From JBJKRW01 sp046704445 (GTDB lineage: Bacteria; Patescibacteriota; Microgenomatia; UBA1406; GWC2-37-13), in contig JBJKRW010000085.1 in NCBI GenBank assembly GCA_046704445.1, positions 1-6,937 on the forward strand: a stretch of 6,937 nt of DNA, written 5' to 3'. The notes beneath the pieces are model-generated. The model was not told the DNA's origin. It did not search any database and saw only the letters and a program-made list of their open reading frames with translations. The translations under genes were made by a program, and so were the position numbers. Below are positions 1 to 4,990 of the stretch, one piece after another. Position 1 is the first letter of the stretch. Every line of letters begins with the position of its first letter.

Positions 1-215
1 CCTTTATACGGTCCCAATGCGCTGTTATGTTGTATCCTCCAACCCTTGAACAGTTTGACATCGCCGTTATCCATTTTTACCGGAAATGAGAATTCGTGAA
101 TCGCTTCCGGAGCAATCAGATGGTCAACCAGAGAAGGTTTGTAACTCATTTTCCGCGCAGTCTTGTTAATAATAGACTGGGCACTCTCCAGCATCTTTTG
201 TCCTTGGCTTTCCAT
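1..215 (-). CDS. Glu/Leu/Phe/Val dehydrogenase (glutamate dehydrogenase), N-terminal part, cut by window edge
   Basis: This is the first 71 codons of a hexameric-type glutamate dehydrogenase, which reversibly converts glutamate to 2-oxoglutarate and ammonia with NAD(P). The start is the ATG at 213-215. The visible part matches the family N-terminus: a helical lead, a conserved stretch with VKMDNGDVKLFKGWRIQHN (residues 46-64), and then GPYK at residues 68-71, the beginning of the substrate-binding PYKGG motif, where the window ends. The catalytic lysine and the Rossmann domain lie outside. The gene follows trxB by 47 bases on the same strand, so cotranscription is likely. There is no Shine-Dalgarno sequence; a weak -10-like TATTAG lies 6 bases upstream without a good -35. 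Whether it uses glutamate, leucine or another amino acid cannot be told from this fragment. Confidence 0.9.
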   Translation of the reverse strand, partial: MESQGQKMLESAQSIINKTARKMSYKPSLVDHLIAPEAIHEFSFPVKMDNGDVKLFKGWRIQHNSALGPYK

Positions 216-230
216 AATCGTCTAATATGA

Positions 231-254
231 GGACAGACCTTTTTAGATCTGTCC
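231..254 (-). other. Intergenic hairpin between trxB and the dehydrogenase gene
   Basis: The arms at 231-240 and 245-254 pair over 10 positions with one mismatch around a 4-base loop. On the minus strand the hairpin is followed by TCATATTAG rather than a T run, so it is not a convincing intrinsic terminator. It could act as an RNA-processing or stability element between two cotranscribed genes, or as part of a regulatory site for the dehydrogenase. Confidence 0.4.
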
Positions 255-262
255 TTAAACTG

Positions 263-1279
263 TTAATGTCGTGATAAATATTTTTCTACATCCAAAGCGG
301 CGGCAACGCCCATACCCGCGGCAGTCGCTGCCTGCCTGTATTGATGATCGACACAATCTCCCGCGGCAAAAACTCCACGTACGGACGTGTGAGAACTGTA
401 TACGGAATCCGCGTTTCGTATTTTTTCCATTTTTTCCTTCGGAAGCGTAAGTGTTCCGCGCAGGCTTTCTTCGGCCAGACGGTTAAACGTCATAATATAT
501 CCTTTTCTGTCCAGGTCTATTGTATCCTTGAATAAATCCGTATCGGGTTTGTGTCCTATCGCGACAAACAGTCCGTCAACTTCAAGTTCGGATTGCTGTT
601 TCGCGCCGTCCGTTTTCTGCACTCTCACGCCCGTTACCCTCGCATCACCCAACACCTCAACAACCTGGGCGTTCCAGATAATTTCGATTTTCGGATTATT
701 CACAATCCGCTCCTGCATAATCTTTGACGCGCGGAATTCGCTTTTGCGGTGTATTACGTAGACTTTGTTAGCAAAATGGGTCAACGTATGCGCTTCTTCC
801 ATGGCCGTGTCTCCGCCTCCCACAACCGCAACCGTTTTTCCCTTGAAGAAAAAACCGTCGCAGGTTGCGCATGCTGACACGCCTTTCCCCCTCAATCTCT
901 GTTCGGATTCCAAATCCAGCCATAATGCTTTCGCGCCTGTTGCAATAAGCACCGCGTTTGATCTGTACGTTTTTGCACCGGCAATAACCGAAAACGGTGC
1001 GCGGGAGAAATCAACTTTAGAGACGTTTTCGTCTATAAGGCGCGTTCCGAACTTTTTTGCCTGATCCCGCATTTTGGTAACCAGTTCGGGTCCAAGTACG
1101 GAATCAAACCCGGGATAGTTCTCAACCTCCGAGGTAAGAGTCAGTTGACCTCCGGGCGGAGATCCCGCAAATACCAACGGCTTTAAATTCGCACGAGAAG
1201 TATAGATTGAGGCAGCAAGTCCTGCCGGTCCCCCACCAATAATTATCACATTCTCAAGCTCTGAAGTCTGATCTGTCAT
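263..1279 (-). CDS. trxB: Thioredoxin reductase (NADPH), low-molecular-weight type
   Basis: This 338-residue flavoenzyme passes electrons from NADPH through FAD and a redox disulfide to thioredoxin in the cytoplasm. All hallmarks are present: the FAD-binding GGGPAG at residues 15-20, the active-site CATC with cysteines 137 and 140 (in ACATCDG), the NADPH-binding GGGDTA at 154-159, a HRKSEFR phosphate-binding stretch at 177-183, and the second FAD motif FAAGD ending at 308, followed by the usual YRQAATAAG helix. The start is the ATG at 1277-1279; a longer reading from 1318 adds 13 hydrophobic residues not seen in the family and would run through the promoter. An oddity is an insertion of roughly 28 residues (about 266-295, rich in K, E and R) between the usual GYI strand and the TSVRGVFAAGD segment. 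It is flanked by a CsoR-type repressor upstream and a glutamate-family dehydrogenase downstream, all on one strand. It ends on TAA. Confidence 0.97.
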   Translation of the reverse strand: MTDQTSELENVIIIGGGPAGLAASIYTSRANLKPLVFAGSPPGGQLTLTSEVENYPGFDSVLGPELVTKMRDQAKKFGTRLIDENVSKVDFSRAPFSVIAGAKTYRSNAVLIATGAKALWLDLESEQRLRGKGVSACATCDGFFFKGKTVAVVGGGDTAMEEAHTLTHFANKVYVIHRKSEFRASKIMQERIVNNPKIEIIWNAQVVEVLGDARVTGVRVQKTDGAKQQSELEVDGLFVAIGHKPDTDLFKDTIDLDRKGYIMTFNRLAEESLRGTLTLPKEKMEKIRNADSVYSSHTSVRGVFAAGDCVDHQYRQAATAAGMGVAAALDVEKYLSRH

Positions 1280-1289
1280 ACAGTATATG

Positions 1290-1318
1290 ATAGTAATAAA
1301 TTGTAAAGAAAAAAACAA
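1290..1318 (-). promoter_or_regulatory. Probable trxB promoter, nearly leaderless
   Basis: On the minus strand TTGTTT (1318-1313) is followed after 17 bases by TACTAT (1295-1290). The -10 ends 10 bases before the trxB ATG, which predicts a leader of only a few bases. No Shine-Dalgarno sequence is present. TATACT at 1287-1282 is an alternative -10 but is too close to the ATG. The -35 is imperfect, so confidence is moderate. Confidence 0.5.
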
Positions 1319-1323
1319 GATAT

Positions 1324-1359
1324 CAATTCAATACATTTCCGTACAATTCGTTGCAATTC
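1324..1359 (-). repeat. Three GAATTG repeats spaced 20 and 10 bp upstream of the trxB promoter
   Basis: GAATTG on the minus strand occurs at 1324-1329, 1344-1349 and 1354-1359. The spacings are exactly 20 and 10 bases, so all copies face the same side of the helix. They lie directly upstream of the proposed trxB -35, and the last overlaps the stop codon of the repressor gene. This layout could bind a regulator of trxB. The motif is short and AT-rich, so chance is possible. Confidence 0.35.
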
Positions 1360-1586
1360 TACAGATTGATTGCCCGTTCAAGCATTCTTTCAATTTTTTT
1401 CGATTCCTCTTTGGGCACATATCTGCATACGCCCGACACCACAATTTCCTTAGATAACCCGTCAATCGCTTTTTTTACTGCAGAAATCTGTTGCAGAACA
1501 TCGGAGCAATCTCTTTCTTCATTCACCATGCGCTCTATTCCCTTCAATTGACCGATTATTCTGTTAATCCGCGTTTTGGTATCCAT
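1359..1586 (-). CDS. CsoR/RcnR/FrmR-family (DUF156) transcriptional repressor, non-canonical sensor site
   Basis: This is a 75-residue all-helical DNA-binding repressor. The family fingerprint is clear: TRINRIIGQLKGIERM (residues 5-20), then RDCSDVLQQISAVKKAIDGL (25-44) containing the conserved first cysteine, C27, and a C-terminal amphipathic helix (60-75). In copper sensors (CsoR) the next ligands are a His 25 residues and a Cys 29 residues after the first Cys. Here those positions are G52 and Y56, and a cysteine sits at C54 instead. The copper and nickel/cobalt ligand sets are therefore missing, and a two-cysteine sensor of persulfide, thiol or aldehyde (as in CstR- or FrmR-like members) is more plausible. 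The length is short but normal for the family. It is transcribed toward trxB with a 79-base gap, and its own promoter overlaps likely operator repeats. It ends on TAG. The family is certain; the inducer is not. Confidence 0.92.
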   Translation of the reverse strand: MDTKTRINRIIGQLKGIERMVNEERDCSDVLQQISAVKKAIDGLSKEIVVSGVCRYVPKEESKKIERMLERAINL

Positions 1587-1654
1587 ATGTCTGAATAAAT
1601 ATCTAACGTCTGCCTGAAATAAAACTGAAACTCTTTATCTGTTGTTTCATTTCT

Positions 1655-1681
1655 TATACCCTATACCAGTATGCAGTATAC
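1655..1681. promoter_or_regulatory. Candidate operator: cluster of TATAC/GTATA half-sites over the repressor promoter
   Basis: The plus strand carries TATACC at 1655-1660, TATACC at 1662-1667, AGTATGC at 1668-1674 and AGTATAC at 1675-1681. TATAC (1662-1666) and GTATA (1676-1680) form an inverted repeat. On the minus strand the block reads as a -10 box followed by GGTATAGGGTATA. Known CsoR/RcnR/FrmR operators combine TATA-like ends with short G tracts, so this fits binding by the adjacent repressor. It covers the -10 and start region, where binding would block initiation. Confidence 0.55.
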
Positions 1682-1703
1682 GGAGATATTTCCCGCATGT
1701 CAA
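1675..1703 (-). promoter_or_regulatory. Strong sigma70-type promoter of the CsoR-family repressor gene
   Basis: Minus-strand TTGACA (1703-1698) is followed by exactly 17 bases and TATACT (1680-1675), a near-consensus promoter. A second TTGACA lies at 1716-1711. The predicted start near 1668 gives a leader of about 80 bases before the ATG at 1586, in contrast to the near-leaderless genes elsewhere in the window. No Shine-Dalgarno sequence is seen. Confidence 0.75.
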
Positions 1704-1732
1704 GAGATTCTGTCAAAACAATGTGTATATTT

Positions 1733-1741
1733 TGTGGATAA
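1733..1741 (-). other. Single perfect DnaA-box-like 9-mer
   Basis: The minus strand reads TTATCCACA, the consensus DnaA box, between two divergent promoters. It is a single copy with no dnaA, dnaN or AT-rich unwinding region nearby. It is not evidence for an origin; it may be a regulatory or titration site, or chance. Confidence 0.25.
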
Positions 1742-1744
1742 CTC

Positions 1745-1773
1745 TTGACCGAAAAGCTAAATAGAGCTATAAT
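1745..1773 (+). promoter_or_regulatory. Near-consensus promoter of the 138-residue hypothetical gene
   Basis: TTGACC (1745-1750), a 17-base spacer and TATAAT (1768-1773) match the sigma70 consensus at 11 of 12 positions. The -10 ends 9 bases before the ATG at 1783, so initiation near 1780 would give a leader of at most a few bases. Confidence 0.8.
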
Positions 1774-1782
1774 ATAACCTAT

Positions 1783-2199
1783 ATGGAATTTATTTTTTCC
1801 GGTATGGATCGCTCGAGGCTTGCGGAAACAATCACTTCCCAAAGATTCTTTTTTGACGGAAGAGCAAAAACGTTCCCTCACGGATTTCATATTCCAGAAG
1901 ACAACGATGGAGAACATGAGTTTGTATGGCTCTACAGAAGAAAAAACCGCGAGAATGAGAAGGAACAATATTTTATTGATACGAAAGGTAATGTTTTTTT
2001 CCGTAAATACCCGCCACGGAGAAAACGCCGCGTACCGTCCAATCCTTCCCCTTTAAAACTGATCGGAACGAATGGAGCTTGTTCTATATTCGATCCAAAC
2101 CCGCCCAAATTTGCTTATCGTTATATCCTACCTTATGTTCAATCTGGATTTCATCCAGCCCACCAGTTGATGTTCCGACAATTATCCCCCAGAAGCTAA
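1783..2199 (+). CDS. Hypothetical protein, 138 residues, no family recognised
   Basis: I do not recognise this protein. It has no signal peptide, no membrane segment and no known motif. The N-terminal half is rich in aromatic and charged residues (RFFFDGRAKTFPHGFHIP at 21-38, FVWLYRRKN at 47-55), with a basic patch RRKRR at 79-83 next to prolines, and the C-terminal half is neutral to basic with FAYRYILPYV at 110-119. Only two short acidic stretches are present (39-46 and 57-62). The alternating YFIDTKGNVFFRKY segment (63-76) could form a beta hairpin. The start at 1783 is chosen because an almost perfect promoter ends 9 bases before it; an internal ATG at 1804 is the alternative. The gene is divergent from the CsoR-family repressor across about 196 bases and convergent with rho, and ends on TAA. 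That it is expressed is supported by the promoter; its role is unknown. Confidence 0.65.
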   Translation: MEFIFSGMDRSRLAETITSQRFFFDGRAKTFPHGFHIPEDNDGEHEFVWLYRRKNRENEKEQYFIDTKGNVFFRKYPPRRKRRVPSNPSPLKLIGTNGACSIFDPNPPKFAYRYILPYVQSGFHPAHQLMFRQLSPRS

Positions 2200-2252
2200 A
2201 ATAACACGATATCAGACTACATTACTACAACATTAAAAGATATCAAAAAACG

Positions 2253-3701
2253 TCAGCCTTTGTTCAAGCTTTCCAGGAATTCCTTATTGGTTTTTGATTT
2301 TGCCAGCTTATCAATCATGGCGGTTGTACGCTCTTCCGGCGATAACAGAGAAAGTGCGCGCCGCAGTGTATTGACGTGATTCATGGTTGCCTTATCAAAC
2401 AGCAACTCTTCATGCCGCGTACTTGATTTTTCCACATCAATGGCCGGAAATATGCGTTTATTGGCAAGATCCCGATCCAAGTGAACCTCCATATTGCCGG
2501 TTCCCTTTAGTTCCTCATAGATCAGATCGTCCATGCGCGATTCCGTTCCCACGAGGGCGGTTCCGATAATCGTCAAGCTTCCGCCTTCTTCACAGTTTCG
2601 TGCCGCTCCGAGAAATTTCTTGGCGGGATACAGGGCTGAAGGATCAAATCCTCCGGACAAACTTCTTCCTGATCCGGTCACCGACAAATTCAAGGCACGG
2701 GCAAGACGGGTGACGGAATCCAGAAGGACAATTACGTCCCTTCCCATCTCGACCATGCGTTTTGCACGATCAAGCGCCAAATTCGCTACCTTAACCTGTT
2801 GTCTCGGAGATTCGTCAAAATTGGACGCGGCAACTTCACCTTTGATAAACCGTTTTATTTCCGTTACCTCTTCCGGCCGTTCTCCGATCAGGATAGCCAT
2901 AAGATACGCATCCGGATAGTTGATTGCGATTGCCTGCGCCATCTCTTTCAAAAAAGTCGTCTTCCCCGCCTTGGGTTGGGAAACGATCAAGGCGCGCTGG
3001 CCAAAACCTATGGGGGCAATAAGATCCATTATCCGCATAGAATATGTTTCCTTGTCCGTCTCCAATTTAATCTGCTTGTTCGGATGAAGGGAAGTAAGCT
3101 GGTCAAAATTTTTCCTTTTCGAGCTTTCCAGCTCGGTCATCTCCACTCCGTTTATCTTCTTGATCAGAAGAAGCGAGTGGAACCGCTCACCCTCCTTGGG
3201 CGGTCGGGCCAATCCTTCAACTTCGTCTCCTCTTCGAAGCCAGAATCTTCGGATCTGCGAAGTGGAAACATAGATGTCGCGATCCGGATTTAATGCGTAA
3301 TCTTGTCTGAGAAATCCGTATCCGCCAAAGGTAATGTCGAGGATTCCTTTTGCGGGATAGCTCATTTTCAAATCTTCTTTTAGTCTTTCTTCCAGGGGAA
3401 CCTCCCGGTATTGTTCCGATTTCGGAGATTCTTTCGCCCGCACAAGCGGTTTTTTTTCTTCCTTCGCCAAACTGCCTTCAACCGGCATGATAGGCTTGGA
3501 TTCATACTGTTCTATAAGGGTCGAAACATCTATCGACTCGGAGTCAAGATTTTTCTGATTTTCCGGGGCCGAATCGGAAGAAATTTTTGATCCTGCAGTC
3601 TTTGCTTTCTTTGATGCAGCTGCCTCATCCGGAAAGTGTCCCGTTGCGCCCGCGGACTGACCCTTGATCTGGTCTTTTTGCAGAGTTTTACGTGGAGCCA
3701 T
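2253..3701 (-). CDS. rho: Transcription termination factor Rho
   Basis: Rho is a hexameric RNA-dependent ATPase and helicase that ends transcription on untranslated RNA. This copy has 482 residues from the ATG at 3699-3701; an upstream in-frame ATG at 3746 would only add 15 residues encoded by the promoter region. Residues 1 to about 112 are a lysine-, glutamate- and serine-rich, probably disordered extension. The cold-shock-like RNA-binding domain spans about 116-188 (GGYGFLRQ, YVSTSQIRRFWLRRGDEV, RPPKEGERF). The ATPase domain has the Walker A SQPKAGKTT at 241-249, GERPEEVTE at about 273-281, Walker B VIVLLD at 323-328, the Q loop TGSGRSLSGG near 342-351, the R loop KGTGNME at 399-405 and the arginine finger R429 in SSTR. 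The three-helix Rho_N domain found before the RNA-binding domain of E. coli Rho is not recognisable. The gene ends on TGA at the expected C-terminus, so TGA is a true stop here. No strong intrinsic terminator follows. Confidence 0.97.
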   Translation of the reverse strand: MAPRKTLQKDQIKGQSAGATGHFPDEAAASKKAKTAGSKISSDSAPENQKNLDSESIDVSTLIEQYESKPIMPVEGSLAKEEKKPLVRAKESPKSEQYREVPLEERLKEDLKMSYPAKGILDITFGGYGFLRQDYALNPDRDIYVSTSQIRRFWLRRGDEVEGLARPPKEGERFHSLLLIKKINGVEMTELESSKRKNFDQLTSLHPNKQIKLETDKETYSMRIMDLIAPIGFGQRALIVSQPKAGKTTFLKEMAQAIAINYPDAYLMAILIGERPEEVTEIKRFIKGEVAASNFDESPRQQVKVANLALDRAKRMVEMGRDVIVLLDSVTRLARALNLSVTGSGRSLSGGFDPSALYPAKKFLGAARNCEEGGSLTIIGTALVGTESRMDDLIYEELKGTGNMEVHLDRDLANKRIFPAIDVEKSSTRHEELLFDKATMNHVNTLRRALSLLSPEERTTAMIDKLAKSKTNKEFLESLNKG

Positions 3702-3718
3702 AAAATAAAATAAAATTA

Positions 3719-3746
3719 ATAATAAAGACGGATATTGTCTATTCAA
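3719..3746 (-). promoter_or_regulatory. Possible proximal rho promoter
   Basis: Minus-strand TTGAAT (3746-3741), a 16-base spacer and TATTAT (3724-3719) lie just upstream of rho. Initiation near 3712 would leave a leader of about 11 very AT-rich bases without a Shine-Dalgarno sequence. The stretch is generally AT-rich, so the match is only suggestive. The stronger promoter at 4072-4101 could also read into rho. Confidence 0.4.
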
Positions 3747-3782
3747 GTATTAAAAACACATCGTACGTTTCGCATTATCTTC

Positions 3783-4065
3783 GGTTCCTGTTTGTCTTGT
3801 CCCCAAATCAATTAGGGACTATAGGAATAAGCAAAATTAGTTTATGTTTATCATACGTCAAATGAGGTTTCGAGGTACTAGATGATCCTCCCAAACGAGG
3901 CGGCTTTATGAGCTTTTTCCCTCAGCAGATAACGGGGAAATGCTTTCCGGTAACCTCAGTTATCGGAAAATTCATTTCATTATCCGATGCAACCATCGGA
4001 CTTACCCTATGATTTGATAGCGTAGAGAAAAAGTTATCAATCTGCTATTCCTCATCAGGAGGACC
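3783..4065 (-). ncRNA. Unidentified structured RNA, or long structured leader of rho
   Basis: The 593 bases between rho and the next gene contain no coding sequence; about half is this element. A strong minus-strand promoter should start transcription at about 4065 (GGTCCTCC). Pairings seen by eye, in plus coordinates: weak terminal helix 3783-3789 with 4060-4065; closing helix 3824-3832 with 4044-4051 (one bulge); hairpins 4014-4019/4035-4040, 3983-3989/3994-4000 (7 bp), 3944-3954/3959-3969 (10 bp plus one A-C mismatch), 3916-3921/3935-3940, 3887-3890/3897-3900 and 3799-3803/3815-3819. The loop of the 3916-3940 hairpin holds 3924-3930, which is perfectly complementary to 4040-4046 just inside the closing helix and predicts a pseudoknot. 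It lacks signatures of RNase P RNA, tmRNA, SRP RNA, 6S RNA or familiar riboswitches. No clear terminator separates it from rho, so it could be a leader for rho autoregulation. One helix would pair better on the plus strand (G-T instead of A-C), but promoter position favours minus. Confidence 0.55.
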
Positions 4066-4071
4066 AACACA

Positions 4072-4101
4072 AGTATACTAAACCCTTTTTCGTTTTGTCA
4101 A
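4072..4101 (-). promoter_or_regulatory. Strong promoter of the structured RNA (and possibly rho)
   Basis: Minus-strand TTGACA (4101-4096), an 18-base spacer and TATACT (4077-4072) form a near-consensus promoter. The first G residues at a proper distance are 4065 and 4064, where the folded region begins. Confidence 0.75.
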
Positions 4102-4108
4102 GTGTAAC

Positions 4109-4140
4109 GCGGAAGATCAAAGCAATCTTCCGCTTTGATC
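4109..4140. repeat. Two interlocked 9-bp inverted repeats behind the structured-RNA promoter
   Basis: GCGGAAGAT (4109-4117) pairs perfectly with ATCTTCCGC (4125-4133). Overlapping it, GATCAAAGC (4115-4123) pairs perfectly with GCTTTGATC (4132-4140). The two hairpins compete for bases 4115-4117 and 4132-4133, or in shortened form could make an H-type pseudoknot. Only three T residues follow the first hairpin on the plus strand, so it is a poor terminator. It ends 8 bp upstream of the -35 of the minus-strand promoter, a suitable place for a protein-binding site. Confidence 0.5.
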
Positions 4141-4196
4141 CGGCCATCCGTTCATTCTGTAAAGATATCAATCCGCGGTATTTCTCCAAATGATTC

Positions 4197-4222
4197 CGGA
4201 AAAACGCTTCCGCATTTTTTTT
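4197..4222 (+). terminator. Weak intrinsic-terminator-like hairpin with T8
   Basis: CGGAA (4197-4201) and TTCCG (4208-4212) form a 5-bp stem with a 6-base loop, followed two bases later by eight T residues (4215-4222) on the plus strand. No plus-strand gene ends just upstream, so it may act as an insulator before the gene at 4295 or be fortuitous. Confidence 0.3.
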
Positions 4223-4279
4223 CTTAATATAATGTTGCTTTAGGCGTATTGATGCGCCACTGAATTTTTTCCAAAATTA

Positions 4280-4288
4280 TGCTACACT
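4280..4288 (+). promoter_or_regulatory. Extended -10 promoter of the exported-protein gene, leaderless
   Basis: TGC followed by TACACT (4283-4288) is an extended -10 element; at 17 bp upstream there is only a poor -35 (CTGAAT, 4260-4265). Six bases separate the -10 from the ATG at 4295, so transcription would begin at the start codon itself. Confidence 0.5.
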
Positions 4289-4294
4289 CAAATC

Positions 4295-4804
4295 ATGAAA
4301 GTGAAATCGTATGTGTTGCTGATATTCCTCGGCCTGGCGCTCGTATTCATCGTCGGGGTACGCTACGGACAACGCGTAGAATATACCAATAAAGTAATTA
4401 AATTGGTTCTGAGCATTACGCCGACACAACCTCCGGCAACTCCAAAACCGCTTCAATTTAATACCTATACGCATAAAGGATGCGGTGTAAACTTTCTCAT
4501 ACCCTCTACGGTTGTTCTTGACAAAGAATCGTCCAAATCAGCGGAATTCAAACAACAAACTTCAAAACAGCCGCTCATTATTGATTGCGCTTCCGAAAAC
4601 CCCCTCTCTCTTCTTTTCTCCGACAAAAAAACCGCCACCGAAGAAGTTATGTTTAATAATAAAAAAACCGAGGGAAGACAAATAAACAATAACTCAGCCT
4701 ATGTACTTAAACTGTACAATCCGCAAACCGGACGATATGTTTACGTAGAAATATCAAAGAACCTTTTCCCGCTTTTTGAGAAAAGCCTGCAGTATGTTCC
4801 GTAG
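4295..4804 (+). CDS. Hypothetical membrane-anchored extracytoplasmic protein, 169 residues
   Basis: I cannot assign a family. Residues 1-4 are basic (MKVK), followed by one hydrophobic segment at about 5-22 that fits a signal anchor with the C-terminus outside. No lipobox cysteine follows, and no clear AxA cleavage site is seen, so the segment probably stays in the membrane. A threonine- and proline-rich linker (ITPTQPPATPKP, 41-52) leads to a small globular domain of about 115 residues. This domain has two cysteines, C63 and C98, that could form a disulfide outside the cell, a GVNFLIPSTVVL strand (64-75) and a C-terminal RYVYVEISKNLFPLFEKSL region (147-165). The start of the domain loosely recalls small secreted domains with an 'F-x-hydrophobic-P' opening (PsbP-like), which is only a resemblance. 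The gene has its own promoter and precedes fmt by 186 bases, so it is probably a separate transcript. It ends on TAG. Confidence 0.8.
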   Translation: MKVKSYVLLIFLGLALVFIVGVRYGQRVEYTNKVIKLVLSITPTQPPATPKPLQFNTYTHKGCGVNFLIPSTVVLDKESSKSAEFKQQTSKQPLIIDCASENPLSLLFSDKKTATEEVMFNNKKTEGRQINNNSAYVLKLYNPQTGRYVYVEISKNLFPLFEKSLQYVP

Positions 4805-4954
4805 TCTTTCCCAGAACATCTTTCACAGCCGACCTTTAGACAATATCGAACTCCACTGTTTCGGATCCGTCCGATACCGCCATATACCGTTCACACATGA
4901 ATTGCTCAGGATATAGACATATCCCGTCCAAGGCTCTTTTAATCCCGATTAGAC

Positions 4955-4984
4955 GTGACAAAAAGCATAAGATGGGTATACAAT
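4955..4984 (+). promoter_or_regulatory. Probable fmt promoter, leaderless
   Basis: GTGACA (4955-4960), an 18-base spacer and TACAAT (4979-4984) precede fmt; TATACA at 4977-4982 with a 16-base spacer is an overlapping alternative. The -10 ends 6 to 8 bases before the ATG at 4991. This also argues against translation from the in-frame GTG at 4955, which coincides with the -35. Confidence 0.55.
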
Positions 4985-4990
4985 GTGCAT

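Noticed and set aside
1733..1741. Replication origin suggested by a perfect DnaA box
   Set aside because: There is only one box, with no cluster, no AT-rich unwinding element and no dnaA/dnaN/gidA neighbours. It is listed only as a weak site.
1654..1968. Minus-strand frame of 104 codons opposite the hypothetical gene
   Set aside because: It runs through the promoters and operator region, has no sensible start signal and looks like a shadow of the plus-strand gene.
2236..2275. Intrinsic terminator of rho at its stop codon (short AGCTT/AGGCT stem before T6)
   Set aside because: The stem has only 5 pairs including a wobble, overlaps the coding end and is too weak to call.
4051..4060. Hammerhead ribozyme core (CTGATGA on the minus strand, CGAAAC further on)
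   Set aside because: The two core strings are more than 170 bases apart with no supporting stems, so the match is incidental.
3783..4065. Identification of the structured RNA as RNase P RNA, tmRNA, 6S, SRP RNA, a T-box or a group I intron
   Set aside because: Isolated words resemble some of these (AAGTCCG, TATAGTCC, GAGGTTACCGG), but the conserved cores and their order are absent.
3799..4222. Plus-strand version of the structured RNA, with promoter TTGTCC-17-TATAGG and the T8 hairpin as terminator
   Set aside because: The proposed promoter lies inside the paired region, so the closing helices would be lost from the transcript. The minus-strand promoter is far stronger and correctly placed. 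The one G-T versus A-C pair favouring plus is not enough.
4794..4819. Terminator after the exported-protein gene (ATGTTC...GAACAT)
   Set aside because: It has a six-bp stem with a 14-base loop and no T run, and it overlaps the stop codon.
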